DNA of 64,000 nucleotides from DASUTB01 sp036374835 (GCA_036374835.1 DASUTB010000037.1:42362-106361); one strand, 5' to 3'. Counted from the first letter of the stretch, positions 1 through 8,593 are shown. Notes: a model not told the origin generated them from the sequence alone. Program-made: numbers and translations.

Positions 1-673
1 CCAGCGCCGCCGGCGTGGGTACCGGCCGTGGAACGTGCCAGATCCGGCGCTGGAACAGCTCGGTGGGCCAGTCGTGCGCCTCGGCCTGGACGTCCTGGGG
101 GAGCGCGATGGTGGCGGTGCCGGTCTCTGCCGGGTCGGTCAGCACGCGCATCGCTCCGAGCAGGGCCGACGGAAGCTGTTCCGGGCGCCACACCCGGTCG
201 AAGAACCGGGAGACCGGCCGGAACGTGTCGTTGACCGACACGTCGAGGGCACGGGGGTCTTCGAGCTGTTGCAGCACCGGATCGGCGACGCGCGTAGCGA
301 AGACGTCGCCGGGGAGCAGTAGAACGGGCAGCCGGTTGATCGTGGCCAGCGCGGCGCCGGTGACCATGTTGGTCGAACCGGGCCCGATCGACGCGGTGCA
401 CACCATGGTCGCCAACCGGTTGTTCATCCGCGCGAACGCGCTGGCGGTGTGCACCATCGCCTGCTCGTTGCGGGCCTGCCGGTAGGTCAGCGCGCCCGGC
501 GCGCTCAGCTCGGCCTCCAGCAGGGCCTGCCCGATGCCGGCCACATTGCCGTGGCCGAAGATTCCGAAGCATCCGGCGAAGAACTTGCGCTGCACGCCGT
601 CCCGTTCGGTGAACTGCTGGGCGAGGAACCGCACCGCGGCCTGTCCAACGGTGAGCCGCAGCGTCTCCGACAT
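1..673 (-). CDS. iolD: IolD, trihydroxycyclohexane-1,2-dione hydrolase (partial, cut by left edge)
   Basis: This reverse-strand frame starts at ATG 673 and runs off the window, giving about 224 N-terminal residues of a protein that is normally some 620-650 aa. The translation begins MSETLRLTVGQAAVRFLAQQ and contains FGIFGHGNVAGIGQALLE, YRQARNEQAMVHTASAFAR and CTASIGPGSTNMVTGAA. This is the ThDP-binding N-terminal domain of the acetolactate-synthase-like hydrolase IolD, with the ThDP glutamate in RNEQ. IolD opens the ring of the diketo inositol intermediate. It lies downstream of iolB on the same strand, which supports IolD over acetolactate synthase. A strong palindrome separates the two genes, so iolD may have its own promoter or reduced read-through. 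Confidence 0.9.
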   Translation of the reverse strand, partial: MSETLRLTVGQAAVRFLAQQFTERDGVQRKFFAGCFGIFGHGNVAGIGQALLEAELSAPGALTYRQARNEQAMVHTASAFARMNNRLATMVCTASIGPGSTNMVTGAALATINRLPVLLLPGDVFATRVADPVLQQLEDPRALDVSVNDTFRPVSRFFDRVWRPEQLPSALLGAMRVLTDPAETGTATIALPQDVQAEAHDWPTELFQRRIWHVPRPVPTPAAL

Positions 674-693
674 GTTCGCTCCTTCCCCCAATA

Positions 694-783
694 CGAATGA
701 TCACGTTCGGCATGAGTGACGTAGCTTCACCATGCACGCATGCCTGATGAAGCTACGTGACTCATGCCGAACGTGATCATTCG
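694..783. repeat. Palindromic intergenic repeat, family A copy 1
   Basis: Two 36-nt arms (694-729 and 748-783) are reverse complements with one mismatch, around an 18-nt loop. The outer end reads CGAATGATCACGTTCGGC. A second copy with nearly the same arms and also an 18-nt loop lies at 59535-59626. It sits between iolB and iolD. It could act as a transcript-end or stability hairpin, or be a non-autonomous mobile palindrome; the sequence alone does not decide. Confidence 0.9.
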
Positions 784-795
784 TCAAGTGGGTGA

Positions 796-1698
796 TCATG
801 GGGATGTGAGGGGTAGACGGGGGTCCGGCGGTTGGTCCGGCCAGTCGTCGCGGACCCAGGCGTGCGCAGGATCGTCACGGATGAGCCACTCGCGCCCGGG
901 CCCGGGGCCGGACATCACGTTCAGGTAGTACATGTCGTAGCCCGGTGCGGCCACCGAAGGGCCGTGCCAGCCGTGCGGGATCAGCACGACGTCCCCGGTC
1001 CGCACTTCGGCCAACACGTCGATGGGACGCTCGGGCGTCCCGTACACGCGATGCAGCCCGAAGCCGTGCCGGCGAGTCGTCGACGACGATCCGGTGCCGT
1101 CGGAGATTTCGAAGTAGTAGATCTCCTCGAGCTCCGACTCCTCGCCGGGCCGCTGCTCGTCATGTTTATGCGGCGGGTAGGACGACCAGTTGCCCGCCGG
1201 TGTGATGACCTCGACGGCCATCAGTCTGTCGGCTTCGAAGGCGTCGGCCGAGGCGATGTTGTTGACCTGCCGCGTGGCCTGACCTGCGCCGCGGATCTCG
1301 ACGGGTACATCCTCGGCGGCTCGGTAACGCGGCGGCATCCGGTTCGTGCACCGGGCCGCCGGAAGCGCGAACCGCCCCGGCCCGCCCTCGGCGGTCGACG
1401 TGATGATCACCTCGGCGTCCCGTGGGACGTACACCGAGTCGGTGACGCGGCCGAAGACGGACTCACGTCCCCGCACGGCGAACTCCTCGCCGTCGCAGAC
1501 CACCGCGCATGATCCGGACAGCGGCAGCACGAGCATTTCCTCGTCCTCGGTGACGAAGCGGCAGTTCTGGCCGGGAGGGAGGTCGACGATGCGCAACGAG
1601 CACCAGCGCAGTGCCTCATCGGTCTCAGGGGACACGTCGAGCGCGAGGGGTGCCTCGCCGCGCGCCGAACCGGCCGGAAGGTAGAACTCCGTGCGCAT
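796..1698 (-). CDS. iolB: 5-deoxy-glucuronate isomerase IolB
   Basis: This 300-aa protein is of the usual IolB length. It converts 5-deoxy-glucuronate, the product of IolD, to 2-deoxy-5-keto-gluconate in cytosolic myo-inositol breakdown. It is a two-cupin protein. The metal-binding signature is visible as HKHDE at about residues 177-181, followed by EEIYYFE at about 191-197. The ATG at 1698 overlaps the stop of the upstream aldolase gene in an ATGA arrangement, so the two are probably translationally coupled. The gene belongs to the leftward iol operon controlled from the 3.5-3.76 kb intergenic region. Confidence 0.95.
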   Translation of the reverse strand: MRTEFYLPAGSARGEAPLALDVSPETDEALRWCSLRIVDLPPGQNCRFVTEDEEMLVLPLSGSCAVVCDGEEFAVRGRESVFGRVTDSVYVPRDAEVIITSTAEGGPGRFALPAARCTNRMPPRYRAAEDVPVEIRGAGQATRQVNNIASADAFEADRLMAVEVITPAGNWSSYPPHKHDEQRPGEESELEEIYYFEISDGTGSSSTTRRHGFGLHRVYGTPERPIDVLAEVRTGDVVLIPHGWHGPSVAAPGYDMYYLNVMSGPGPGREWLIRDDPAHAWVRDDWPDQPPDPRLPLTSP

Positions 1699-2585
1699 CA
1701 GAGAAGACTCACCGCCGTGTCGACCGCGCCGGCGACGTCACCGTCCGGCGGGTAGAGGAGGGTACGGCCGACGACAAGGCCCATCGCGGTCGGCAGCCGC
1801 AGCACCTTCTCCCACAGGCGAAAGGACGTGTCCGGATCGTCGGGGACCTCACCGCCGAGCAGCACGGCGGGCAGCGTGGACGCCGCGAGGACCCGTTTCA
1901 TGGCGTCCGGCTCATCCTCGACCACCGGCAGCTTCAGCCACGTGTACGCGGACGACGCGCCGAGACCGGAGGCGACCGTCACCGATCTGATCACCGCTTC
2001 GGTGGAGTGGTCATTGCGTACCGCACCGTCCGCTCGGTACGAGATGAACGGCTCCACCATCGCGGCCCGGCCGCGCGCGGCCAGCTCGGACACCGCACGT
2101 GCGCAGGATTCGATCGTCGAGGCCGTCGCCGGATCGTCCGCGTCGATGCGCAGCAGCATCTTGCCCATCTCGAAGCCCATGCGCTCGATGGCCGCGGCGT
2201 CGTAGCCGGTGAACCGGTCGTCGATCTCGAAGACGGTACCGGCGATGCCGCCCCGGTTCATCGAGCCGACGACCACCTTGCCGTCGAGCGCGCCCAGCAG
2301 GAGCAGGTCCTCGAGGATGTCGGCGCTGGCGAGCACGCCGTTGACACCCGGGCGCGACAGCGCGACCAGCAGCCGGCCGAGCAGGTCGGCCCGGTCGGCC
2401 ATCGCCATGGCATCGGAGCCGGCGCGGAGGGTGCCGCGCGCGGGGTGGTCCGCGGCGATCACCATCAGCTTGCCCGACGGTCCGAGCATGCTGGTCGGGC
2501 GTACCCGGCGAGCCGCCGCCTCGACGATTGCCTGCGGGCCGGTGGCGCGCGCCGTCACGATCTCCCCGATCCGGTCAGCGAGCAT
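1698..2585 (-). CDS. Cgl0159-type (beta/alpha)8 aldolase of the inositol operon
   Basis: This 295-aa protein belongs to the class I aldolase-like family found in actinobacterial inositol clusters (Cgl0159 type, related to DeoC/LacD). Visible features are KLMVIAADHPARGTLRAG near residue 40, GVLASADILEDLLLLGAL, a GYDAAAIERMGFEMGKMLLR segment, and YTWLKLPVVED with the candidate Schiff-base lysine. From context it probably cleaves 2-deoxy-5-keto-gluconate 6-phosphate, the step catalysed by IolJ in Bacillus. The start overlaps the end of iolC by 11 nt and the stop overlaps iolB by 4 nt, so it is embedded in the operon. The family is recognised with confidence; the exact reaction is inferred from neighbours. 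Confidence 0.8.
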   Translation of the reverse strand: MLADRIGEIVTARATGPQAIVEAAARRVRPTSMLGPSGKLMVIAADHPARGTLRAGSDAMAMADRADLLGRLLVALSRPGVNGVLASADILEDLLLLGALDGKVVVGSMNRGGIAGTVFEIDDRFTGYDAAAIERMGFEMGKMLLRIDADDPATASTIESCARAVSELAARGRAAMVEPFISYRADGAVRNDHSTEAVIRSVTVASGLGASSAYTWLKLPVVEDEPDAMKRVLAASTLPAVLLGGEVPDDPDTSFRLWEKVLRLPTAMGLVVGRTLLYPPDGDVAGAVDTAVSLL

Positions 2586-3531
2586 CGTTGCCCCCTTCGA
2601 GGAGTTCGATGACCTCCGCGGTAGTCGGCATGGCGGACGAGCACGCTATCCGGGAGGCGACGATGGCGCCGGCCGCGCTCGCGAACCGCACGGTCCGATC
2701 GAGCGTCCAGCCGCTGAGCATGCCATGGCACAACGCGCCACCGAACGCGTCGCCTGCACCGAGTCCGTTGACGACCTCGACCGGTGTCGGCGGCACGTCG
2801 TACACGGCCGTCTCGTCCGAGGCCAACACACCCTTCGGTCCGCGTTTGACGACCGCGGTCGTGACGCCCGCATCGTGCAGCGCGGCAGCGGCGGCGGGCG
2901 GCTCGCCGGTGCCAACGGCGGTCATGCATTCGTCGAGGTTTCCCACCGCAACGGTCACGTACGGCAACGCCTGCCGGATCTGCTCTCGGGCGGCGTCCCG
3001 TGACGGCCAGAAGGTGGGACGGTAGTCGAGGTCGAGCACGGTGATGTCGCCGCGCCGCCTGGCTCGCAGCGCGGCCAGCGTCGCACTCCGGCTCGGCTCC
3101 TCGGACAGCCCGGTGACCGTCGCCCAGAACACGTCGGCGTCGCGAACCGCGTCGTATTCGAGCTCGTCCGGATGGAGCTGCATGTCCGGGGCGGGGGAGC
3201 GTCCGTAGAAGTAGAGCGGGAAGTGGTCGGGCGGGAAGATCTCGCAGAACGTAACCGGAGTCATCAGCCCGGGCACCGCCGAGACGAGCGCGTCGTCCAC
3301 GCCGAGCGTCCGGAGCTCGGCACGCAGATACCGGCCGAACGGGTCGTCGCCGGTGCGGGTGATCGTGCCCGTCCGGCGTCCGTGCCGGGCCGCTGCGACC
3401 GCGACGTTGGACGAGCTGCCGCCCAGGTACTTGCCGAAGCTGCCGACCTGTTCGAGCCCGACCCCTACCTGGCTCGGGTAGACGTCGACGCTGATCCTGC
3501 CCATGGTGAGGACCTCATACGGGGCGTTCAT
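2575..3531 (-). CDS. iolC: 5-dehydro-2-deoxygluconokinase IolC (PfkB family)
   Basis: This 318-aa sugar kinase phosphorylates 2-deoxy-5-keto-gluconate before aldol cleavage. PfkB signatures are present: GGSSSNVAVAAARHG near residues 38-52 and GLGAGDAFGGALCHG, with GAGD at about 258-261 carrying the catalytic Asp. I chose ATG 3531 (MNAPYEVLTMGRISVD) because GGAGGT lies 8-10 nt upstream and the family starts here. The open frame continues 30 codons upstream but those residues are not family-like. It is the first gene of the leftward iol operon and diverges from a GntR regulator, with a palindromic operator candidate between them. Confidence 0.93.
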   Translation of the reverse strand: MNAPYEVLTMGRISVDVYPSQVGVGLEQVGSFGKYLGGSSSNVAVAAARHGRRTGTITRTGDDPFGRYLRAELRTLGVDDALVSAVPGLMTPVTFCEIFPPDHFPLYFYGRSPAPDMQLHPDELEYDAVRDADVFWATVTGLSEEPSRSATLAALRARRRGDITVLDLDYRPTFWPSRDAAREQIRQALPYVTVAVGNLDECMTAVGTGEPPAAAAALHDAGVTTAVVKRGPKGVLASDETAVYDVPPTPVEVVNGLGAGDAFGGALCHGMLSGWTLDRTVRFASAAGAIVASRIACSSAMPTTAEVIELLEGGNDAR

Positions 3532-3639
3532 GCGGCGCGGACCTCCACCATGACCGGCTATCGTGTGGCTCCCCTCGAGTGACGAGCGGCTGCTAGTGAG
3601 TCTGCGGCACCCGACTGGCAAGCGTCAATGGTTTGTACT

Positions 3640-3658
3640 GACATGTTTACATCATGTC
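3640..3658. promoter_or_regulatory. Candidate operator in the iolC/GntR divergent region
   Basis: A perfect inverted repeat GACATG-N7-CATGTC lies in the 230-bp divergent gap between iolC (start 3531) and the GntR regulator (start 3762). A dyad of this kind suits a dimeric GntR/HutC repressor. It is the best candidate for autoregulation and inositol-responsive control of iolC-aldolase-iolB-iolD. The assignment rests on position and symmetry only. Confidence 0.5.
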
Positions 3659-3761
3659 TTGTATGCTCGCACTCTCCATCAAGGCCGCAGCGATCTAGAG
3701 TTGTCCTAACATACTGACGTACCAGCCGGTGGTGGCGGCTGATCAACCCTGAGAGGTCTCC

Positions 3762-4505
3762 GTGGAGCAGGACATCCCGCACCTGGTGGTCGATCGCAGC
3801 AGCCCGGTGCCGCTGTACTTCCAGGTCGCCGAACATCTCGAGAAGCTGATCGAGTCCGGCCAGTACGCGCCGGGGACGCGGCTCGAGAACGAGGTCGTGC
3901 TGGCCGAGCGGCTCGGGCTGTCGCGTCCGACGATGCGCCGGGCAATCGAGTACCTGGTCGACCGCGGCCTGCTCGTCCGCAAGCGGGGTGTCGGCACCCA
4001 GGTGGTGCAGCCGAAGGTTCGTCGCCCGGTGGAGCTGTCGAGCCTGTACGACGATCTGAACTCGGCCGGCAAGCGGCCCCGCACCGACGTGCTCTCCTTC
4101 GCGACGGAGGAGCCGTCCGAACTCGTTGCCCAGGCTCTTGGCGTGTCGCTGGAGAGCAAGGTCTATGCCTTCGAACGGCTCCGGTACGCGGGGGACGAAC
4201 CCTTGTCGATCATGCGTAACTGGGTGCCGGTGGACGTGGTGGACCTGGACGCCGACGCGCTTCGGGAACGCGGTTTCTACCAGATCTTGCGCACGTCGGG
4301 CATCACCCTGAAGATCGCCAGCGAATCCATCGGCGGGCGCGCGGCCCGAGCCGCCGAAGCCCGGCTGCTCAACGAGAAGCCCGGAGCACCGCTGTTGACC
4401 ATGACCCGCACCGCCTACGACGAGACCGGGCGCGCCGTCGAGTACGGCTCACACGTCTACCGCGCGTCCCTCTACACCTTCGAGATCACGCTGACCAGCG
4501 GGTAG
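3762..4505 (+). CDS. GntR/HutC-family transcriptional regulator (UTRA domain), likely iol repressor
   Basis: This 247-aa regulator starts at GTG 3762 behind GAGAGG. Residues about 19-83 form a GntR winged helix (FQVAEHLEKLIESGQYAPG, then LGLSRPTMRRAIEYLVDRG and RKRGVGTQVV). Residues about 100-245 form a UTRA ligand-binding domain that ends GSHVYRASLYTFEITL. It diverges from iolC, so its likely job is to repress the inositol operon until an inositol-derived effector binds. This matches the GntR-type IolR arrangement known in Corynebacterium. The effector is not deducible from sequence. Confidence 0.88.
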   Translation: MEQDIPHLVVDRSSPVPLYFQVAEHLEKLIESGQYAPGTRLENEVVLAERLGLSRPTMRRAIEYLVDRGLLVRKRGVGTQVVQPKVRRPVELSSLYDDLNSAGKRPRTDVLSFATEEPSELVAQALGVSLESKVYAFERLRYAGDEPLSIMRNWVPVDVVDLDADALRERGFYQILRTSGITLKIASESIGGRAARAAEARLLNEKPGAPLLTMTRTAYDETGRAVEYGSHVYRASLYTFEITLTSG

Positions 4506-4519
4506 GTGGTCGGTCAGGG

Positions 4520-4732
4520 TCACGCTCCGGTACGGGCGAGGAAATGCCAGCCCAGCCAGGCCCACCCGAACAGCACGGTCGCTCGGATCATGACGTGCCG
4601 TTGGAACATGGCGCGGATGACGTCCCCGAAATGCGCCAACCGGGCATTGTGGACCCTCGACACGACGACGAGGACGGCCGCCGCCGCGAACAGCACGATG
4701 AAACCGGCGATGGTGACGTCCCGCGTAGTCAT
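4520..4732 (-). CDS. Small membrane protein, DUF6186-like
   Basis: This 70-aa protein has two predicted membrane helices (TIAGFIVLFAAAAVLVVVS and IRATVLFGWAWLGWHFLA) around a short basic loop. Size and pattern match the small actinobacterial DUF6186 family. The true start is taken as ATG 4732, which overlaps the stop of the upstream membrane gene as ATGA; the longer open frame upstream is out-of-frame noise. Function unknown. Coupling to the next gene suggests the two membrane proteins work together. Confidence 0.65.
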   Translation of the reverse strand: MTTRDVTIAGFIVLFAAAAVLVVVSRVHNARLAHFGDVIRAMFQRHVMIRATVLFGWAWLGWHFLARTGA

Positions 4733-5160
4733 AGCCGCACCAGCCGGTATCCGGCGTAGAGCCAGGCCGCCCATGCGGCGAAGATGACCGCGTCGTGCTC
4801 GAGCACAGGCGCGACGAGCACCGAAAGGGTCGGGTAGTCGTGATTCGCGACGTCCCAGGCCGGTTGGTGGAAGAACGCCCACGCCTCCCACAGCAGGCCG
4901 GCTATGATCACGACTGACCACAGCCGCACGCTACGGCGAAGCGGCGCGCCGGCCACGTCCGCGTCGAGTGGCCGGACCGGCCGGTTGCGATACAGCGAAA
5001 CGGCCCCGACGGCGCCGGCAGGTATGAGGACGGCGAGCGCGGAAGGCAAAGTACCTGGTTCCAGCATGGTTCCGAATGCCGCGTAGGCGACGATGAGCAC
5101 CGCTACCGCGTATGCGGGTCGAGCTGCCGCGACTCGCGAAGGCACCGGCTCGGCGGACAT
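4729..5160 (-). CDS. Small integral membrane protein, function unknown
   Basis: This 143-aa protein has four hydrophobic stretches (AYAVAVLIVAYAAFGTML, ALAVLIPAGAVGAVSLY, LWSVVIIAGLLWEAWAFF, VIFAAWAAWLYAGYRLV). I do not recognise a named function. It is translated just before the DUF6186-like gene with a 4-nt overlap and diverges from the exonuclease III gene. The start ATG lies about 60 nt from the exonuclease start. Confidence 0.6.
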   Translation of the reverse strand: MSAEPVPSRVAAARPAYAVAVLIVAYAAFGTMLEPGTLPSALAVLIPAGAVGAVSLYRNRPVRPLDADVAGAPLRRSVRLWSVVIIAGLLWEAWAFFHQPAWDVANHDYPTLSVLVAPVLEHDAVIFAAWAAWLYAGYRLVRL

Positions 5161-5221
5161 GGTCTCATCATCGGACAGATCGTGTTGGGTTCGAAATACC
5201 CGCGAGCGTTACGGTAGATCG

Positions 5222-6085
5222 GTGCGGATCGCGACGTGGAACGTCAACTCGGTGAAGCAGCGGGTACCCCGGTTGCTGCCGTGGCTGGATCAGCGGCAAC
5301 CGGATGTGTTGTGCCTGCAGGAGACCAAGCTCGCCAACGACGTGTTCACAGAGGTACTCGGAGCCGAGCTCACGAGTCGGGGTTACGAGTTCGCACTCAA
5401 CGGTGAAGTGCAGTGGAACGGTGTGGCGATCCTGTCCCGTGTCGGCTTGTCTGACGTCGTGTGCGGGATTCCCGGCGGTCCCGGGTTTCCGGATCCCGAG
5501 GCGCGTGCCATCGCCGCCACATGTGCGGGTATCCGCATCCACTCGGTCTACGTTCCGAACGGGCGGACGCCCGACTCCGACCACTATCACTACAAGCTCG
5601 CCTGGCTCGACGCCTTGCGCCACCAGGTCGGCGAGGGGCCGGACGCGGTTCTGGTGTGCGGTGACATGAACATCGCACCGACCGACGACGACGTGTTCGA
5701 CCCGGACGCGTACATCGGACAGACGCACGTCACCCCACCCGAGCGGGCGGCGCTGGAGAGCCTGCAGAAGATCGGGCTGCGCGACGTCGTCCGCGATCGC
5801 TGGCCGGACAGCCGGGTGTTCACCTACTGGGACTACCGAGCCGGCATGTTCCACAAGGACCTGGGCATGCGGATCGACCTGGTGCTGGCCGGCCGGCCGG
5901 TGGCCGACCGGGTGGAGGCGGCCTGGATCGACCGGCACGCGCGCAAAGGCAAGGGACCGAGCGACCACGCGCCGGTCATCGTCGACCTGGACGAGGCGCC
6001 GGACGGCGACATCGGACCGGTCGTGCCGCCGCCGTCCGCACCGGCCGCCCGGCGCGGCGCGAACCGGCTGCCGCAAGCGAGGTGA
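5222..6085 (+). CDS. xthA: Exodeoxyribonuclease III (AP endonuclease)
   Basis: This 287-aa enzyme of the endonuclease/exonuclease/phosphatase fold cleaves abasic sites and removes 3' blocks in base-excision repair. The motifs are in order: RIATWNVNSVKQR at the N-terminus, DVLCLQETKL (catalytic Glu), SVYVPNGRTP, VCGDMNIAPTDDDV (Asp/Asn pair) and GPSDHAPVIVDL (Asp-His) near the C-terminus. GTG 5222 is chosen because the family begins at this residue; upstream residues overlap the divergent gene's start region. A proline/arginine-rich C-terminal tail of about 30 residues extends past the catalytic domain. Confidence 0.93.
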   Translation: MRIATWNVNSVKQRVPRLLPWLDQRQPDVLCLQETKLANDVFTEVLGAELTSRGYEFALNGEVQWNGVAILSRVGLSDVVCGIPGGPGFPDPEARAIAATCAGIRIHSVYVPNGRTPDSDHYHYKLAWLDALRHQVGEGPDAVLVCGDMNIAPTDDDVFDPDAYIGQTHVTPPERAALESLQKIGLRDVVRDRWPDSRVFTYWDYRAGMFHKDLGMRIDLVLAGRPVADRVEAAWIDRHARKGKGPSDHAPVIVDLDEAPDGDIGPVVPPPSAPAARRGANRLPQAR

Positions 6086-6106
6086 CCGCTGCCGCACCAG
6101 GCGCAG

Positions 6107-6168
6107 CGACACCACACCGTGCACCCATGGGTGGTGTGATGTCGTTACGCCTGCCGAACGTGATCGAA
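6107..6168. repeat. Palindromic intergenic repeat, family C copy 1 (degenerate)
   Basis: Arms 6107-6118 and 6133-6144 pair with one G:T-type mismatch. They are followed by CCTGCCGAACGTGATCGAAC, the end sequence shared with copies at 35869-35956 and 47727-47791. It lies between the converging exonuclease III and VOC genes, where it could serve both as a two-way transcript end. Confidence 0.75.
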
Positions 6169-6174
6169 CAACGT

Positions 6175-6666
6175 CTAAAGCACCTTGCTGCCGTACATTT
6201 CGCCGAGTGGATCGGAGATCAGCTCGAGGCGGGCACCGTCCGGATCGGTGAAGTAAATGGACGAGCCGCTCTCCAGCTGATACTTCACTCCGGCCGCGTC
6301 CAGCCGGTCCTTGGCCTTTCGCCAGTGCTCCGGTTCCACCGAGATCGCGATGTGGTGCAGCCCACCGAGCACTTCGGCATACGGGCCGAGGTCGAGGCCG
6401 GGGAAGTCGAAGAACGCCAGCAGGTTGCCGTTGCCGATGTCGAAGAAGAAGTGGTTGGAGCCGCGGTAGTCGCGGTTCTCGAAGATCTCGGTCAGCGGAA
6501 AGCCGAGCACGTCCTGATAGAAACGGACGGTCCGCTCGACGTCGGACGAGAGCAACGCGACGTGGTGCAGCCCACGGGCCGTGCTGGCCGGGCGCTCGTC
6601 GGCCAGGTAGCTGTCGCGGATTCGGGCGCGCTCGGCTTCGATCCGCTCGAGGTCGATGTCGGTCAT
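6175..6666 (-). CDS. VOC-superfamily (glyoxalase/dioxygenase-fold) protein
   Basis: This 163-aa protein has the vicinal-oxygen-chelate pattern of paired beta-alpha-beta units. LHHVALLSSDVERTVRFYQD (residues about 33-52) carries a metal-ligand histidine. GLHHIAISVEPEHWRKAKDR supplies another, and YFTDPDGARLELIS holds the C-terminal glutamate ligand. It is last in an apparent operon with a DinB-type isomerase and maleylacetate reductase, so a dioxygenase or isomerase step on an aromatic breakdown product is likely. Substrate cannot be read from the sequence. It starts at ATG 6666, eight bases after the upstream stop. Confidence 0.78.
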   Translation of the reverse strand: MTDIDLERIEAERARIRDSYLADERPASTARGLHHVALLSSDVERTVRFYQDVLGFPLTEIFENRDYRGSNHFFFDIGNGNLLAFFDFPGLDLGPYAEVLGGLHHIAISVEPEHWRKAKDRLDAAGVKYQLESGSSIYFTDPDGARLELISDPLGEMYGSKVL

Positions 6667-6674
6667 GGCGCCTC

Positions 6675-7487
6675 CTAGATACGGAAGAACAGGTTGCAGA
6701 AGTCGTCGAGGACGGTCCGGTCGCCGCGGAACGTCCCCGCGTTGGTCCGCCCGTAGGCGGTGAGCACGAAGCTGGCCGGGTCGAACTCGATGACGTTATC
6801 GACATTGTCGAGGTTGCCGGGCGCGAACGTCATGGCACCGTCGGCGATCTCGGCGCGGGTGTCGCCGGCATGAGCCCCGGATGTGATCCGGATGCCGATG
6901 GTGGACGGCGCCCTTCCGGCGACGTTGCACGTGTACTGCCACAGGATGAAACTGAGCGGGACGAGCAGGTCGGCGGCCGCGCCGTCCATGCCGTGGCTGC
7001 GGCCCGAGCCCTCTCGGATGTCCCAGGAGTGCACGGTGTAGTCGACGACCTGGAAGATCGGATAGAACGCGGCCGGCAGCGGCCCCATGTACTTGTGCGG
7101 GACCATCAGGGTGGCCCACTCGTCGTCGGTCAGGTCGGCGGCGATGCCGAACATTCGCTCCCGCGCTGCGCGGAGCCGCTCGAGCAGTTCGGCTTGTGGT
7201 GTGCCGCGGAACTGCTGTGCGCCCTGGTCGACGTACTTGGCCATGTCCGGCAGGCCGAGCGGATCGGCGGCCTCGCCCGTGCCGCGGGCGGCGTCGAAGG
7301 AGGTGAAGTACGCCTCGGTGGTGTCGACCAGATGGCCGATCACGTCCCGGACCTGCCAGTGGCCGGCGCCGGTCGGGGCTTCCCAGGCGTCCGGATCCGA
7401 GGCCAGTTTCAGCATGCCGTCCGACTCGCGGCGCCAGACTCGGTCGATGTTGGCCCGGCTCGCGGCGTCCATGAAGTTCCAGCTCAT
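6675..7487 (-). CDS. DinB/maleylpyruvate-isomerase-family protein, probably mycothiol-dependent
   Basis: This 270-aa protein begins with a four-helix DinB-like domain of the maleylpyruvate isomerase N-terminal family. The characteristic WQVRDVIGHLVDTTEAYF (residues about 44-61) includes metal-ligand His52. In Actinobacteria such proteins use mycothiol to isomerise maleylpyruvate or act on related thiol adducts. The remaining 120 residues are less conserved. The ATG overlaps the stop of the maleylacetate reductase gene by ATGA, which strongly suggests a shared pathway. Family certain, exact substrate inferred. Confidence 0.78.
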   Translation of the reverse strand: MSWNFMDAASRANIDRVWRRESDGMLKLASDPDAWEAPTGAGHWQVRDVIGHLVDTTEAYFTSFDAARGTGEAADPLGLPDMAKYVDQGAQQFRGTPQAELLERLRAARERMFGIAADLTDDEWATLMVPHKYMGPLPAAFYPIFQVVDYTVHSWDIREGSGRSHGMDGAAADLLVPLSFILWQYTCNVAGRAPSTIGIRITSGAHAGDTRAEIADGAMTFAPGNLDNVDNVIEFDPASFVLTAYGRTNAGTFRGDRTVLDDFCNLFFRI

Positions 7488-8518
7488 GACTCTCCTCCTG
7501 GTGGTGTGGTGACGGTTTCGATCAGTTCTCGGATCCAGTTCGGGCTGTGGCCGGGTGTCGCTTCGGCGGCCACCCGGACGGCCTCGGCAAGCTCGTTCCA
7601 GTCGGTGCCGTCCAGTGGTAGTTGCCGCGGCGCGCCGACCTCGGCCGCGAGTTCGCGCAGGGTGCGCGACGGGTCGCTGCCGAGGGCGCCGTCCAATCCG
7701 GCGAGGTCAAGGTCCGGGTCGAGGGCGACGGTGTGCGGAAGCAGCGCGGCATGGATGTCGGCGTGGACCAGCCCGAACCGACCGCCGAGCGCATGGCAGA
7801 GCCGGTGGTGCGGTCCGGCGCCGGTGGCGGCCAGCGCCGAGCCGGCCAGCCACGCCGCCCACAGGAGCTCGCCGCGGGCGTCCAGATCGTCCGGCCGGGA
7901 GGTCGCCACGGGCAAGGCGTTCCGGATCAGCCGGATCGCCTCGTGCGCGTGTAACCGGGCGAGCCGGTCGGCCGAGCCGCCGGTCAACGCGGCTACCGCG
8001 TGCGCGAGGGCGTTGAAGCCGCTCGCCGCGGTGGCCGGGCGCGGCAGGCCGACGGTCAGCTCCGGGTCGTAGACGACGGTGCGCGGTCGCACGTGATCGT
8101 CCGTTCCCGTCTGCTTGCGCTCGCCGGTGATGCCGTAGATGGGTGTCGCTTCTGAGCCCGCGTACGTGGTGGGGATCGCGACGATGGGAAGTCGGGACAC
8201 GTGTGCCACCGCTTTGGCCAGACCGGTCGCCGACCCGCCGCCGACACAGCACAGCCCGTCGGCGTGCAGCTCGTCGGCCGCCCGGCACGCTTGGGCGGCC
8301 AGCCGCTCCGGAACGTGCTGCGCCACCTCGGCGACCCGCCCCGCGGCTGTTTCTCCCAGCAGCTTCTCCACCCGGTCGCCCGGTGCGCTGGCGGCGCCGC
8401 CGGCGATCACGAGCACCCGCGTCATGCCCAGCGCGGCGCACTCCGCGGGCGCGCTGTCGAGACGTCCCGGCCCGAACACCACCCGCACCGGCGGCTGGGT
8501 GTGCACGAAGTCGTCCAT
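7484..8518 (-). CDS. Maleylacetate reductase (iron-type alcohol dehydrogenase fold)
   Basis: This 344-aa enzyme reduces maleylacetate to 3-oxoadipate with NAD(P)H, the last step of hydroxyquinol or chlorocatechol breakdown before the oxoadipate route. Features are FGPGRLDSAPAE near the N-terminus, VGGGSATGLAKAVAH (dinucleotide loop), IPTTYAGSEATPIYGIT, and HHRLCHALGGRFGLVHADIH (metal-binding histidines). I chose ATG 8518 (MDDFVHTQPPVRVVFG); longer open frame upstream overlaps the divergent regulator. It is first in a three-gene leftward operon. No ring-cleaving dioxygenase of the intradiol type is in view, so the upper pathway must lie elsewhere or use the VOC protein. Confidence 0.85.
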   Translation of the reverse strand: MDDFVHTQPPVRVVFGPGRLDSAPAECAALGMTRVLVIAGGAASAPGDRVEKLLGETAAGRVAEVAQHVPERLAAQACRAADELHADGLCCVGGGSATGLAKAVAHVSRLPIVAIPTTYAGSEATPIYGITGERKQTGTDDHVRPRTVVYDPELTVGLPRPATAASGFNALAHAVAALTGGSADRLARLHAHEAIRLIRNALPVATSRPDDLDARGELLWAAWLAGSALAATGAGPHHRLCHALGGRFGLVHADIHAALLPHTVALDPDLDLAGLDGALGSDPSRTLRELAAEVGAPRQLPLDGTDWNELAEAVRVAAEATPGHSPNWIRELIETVTTPPGGES

Positions 8519-8593
8519 CGCCACCAACTCTTCGCACGAGTCGGTGCGGAGTCCATCCCTTACGTGAGGGGGCTGATCGGCTCCGACCGGAGT

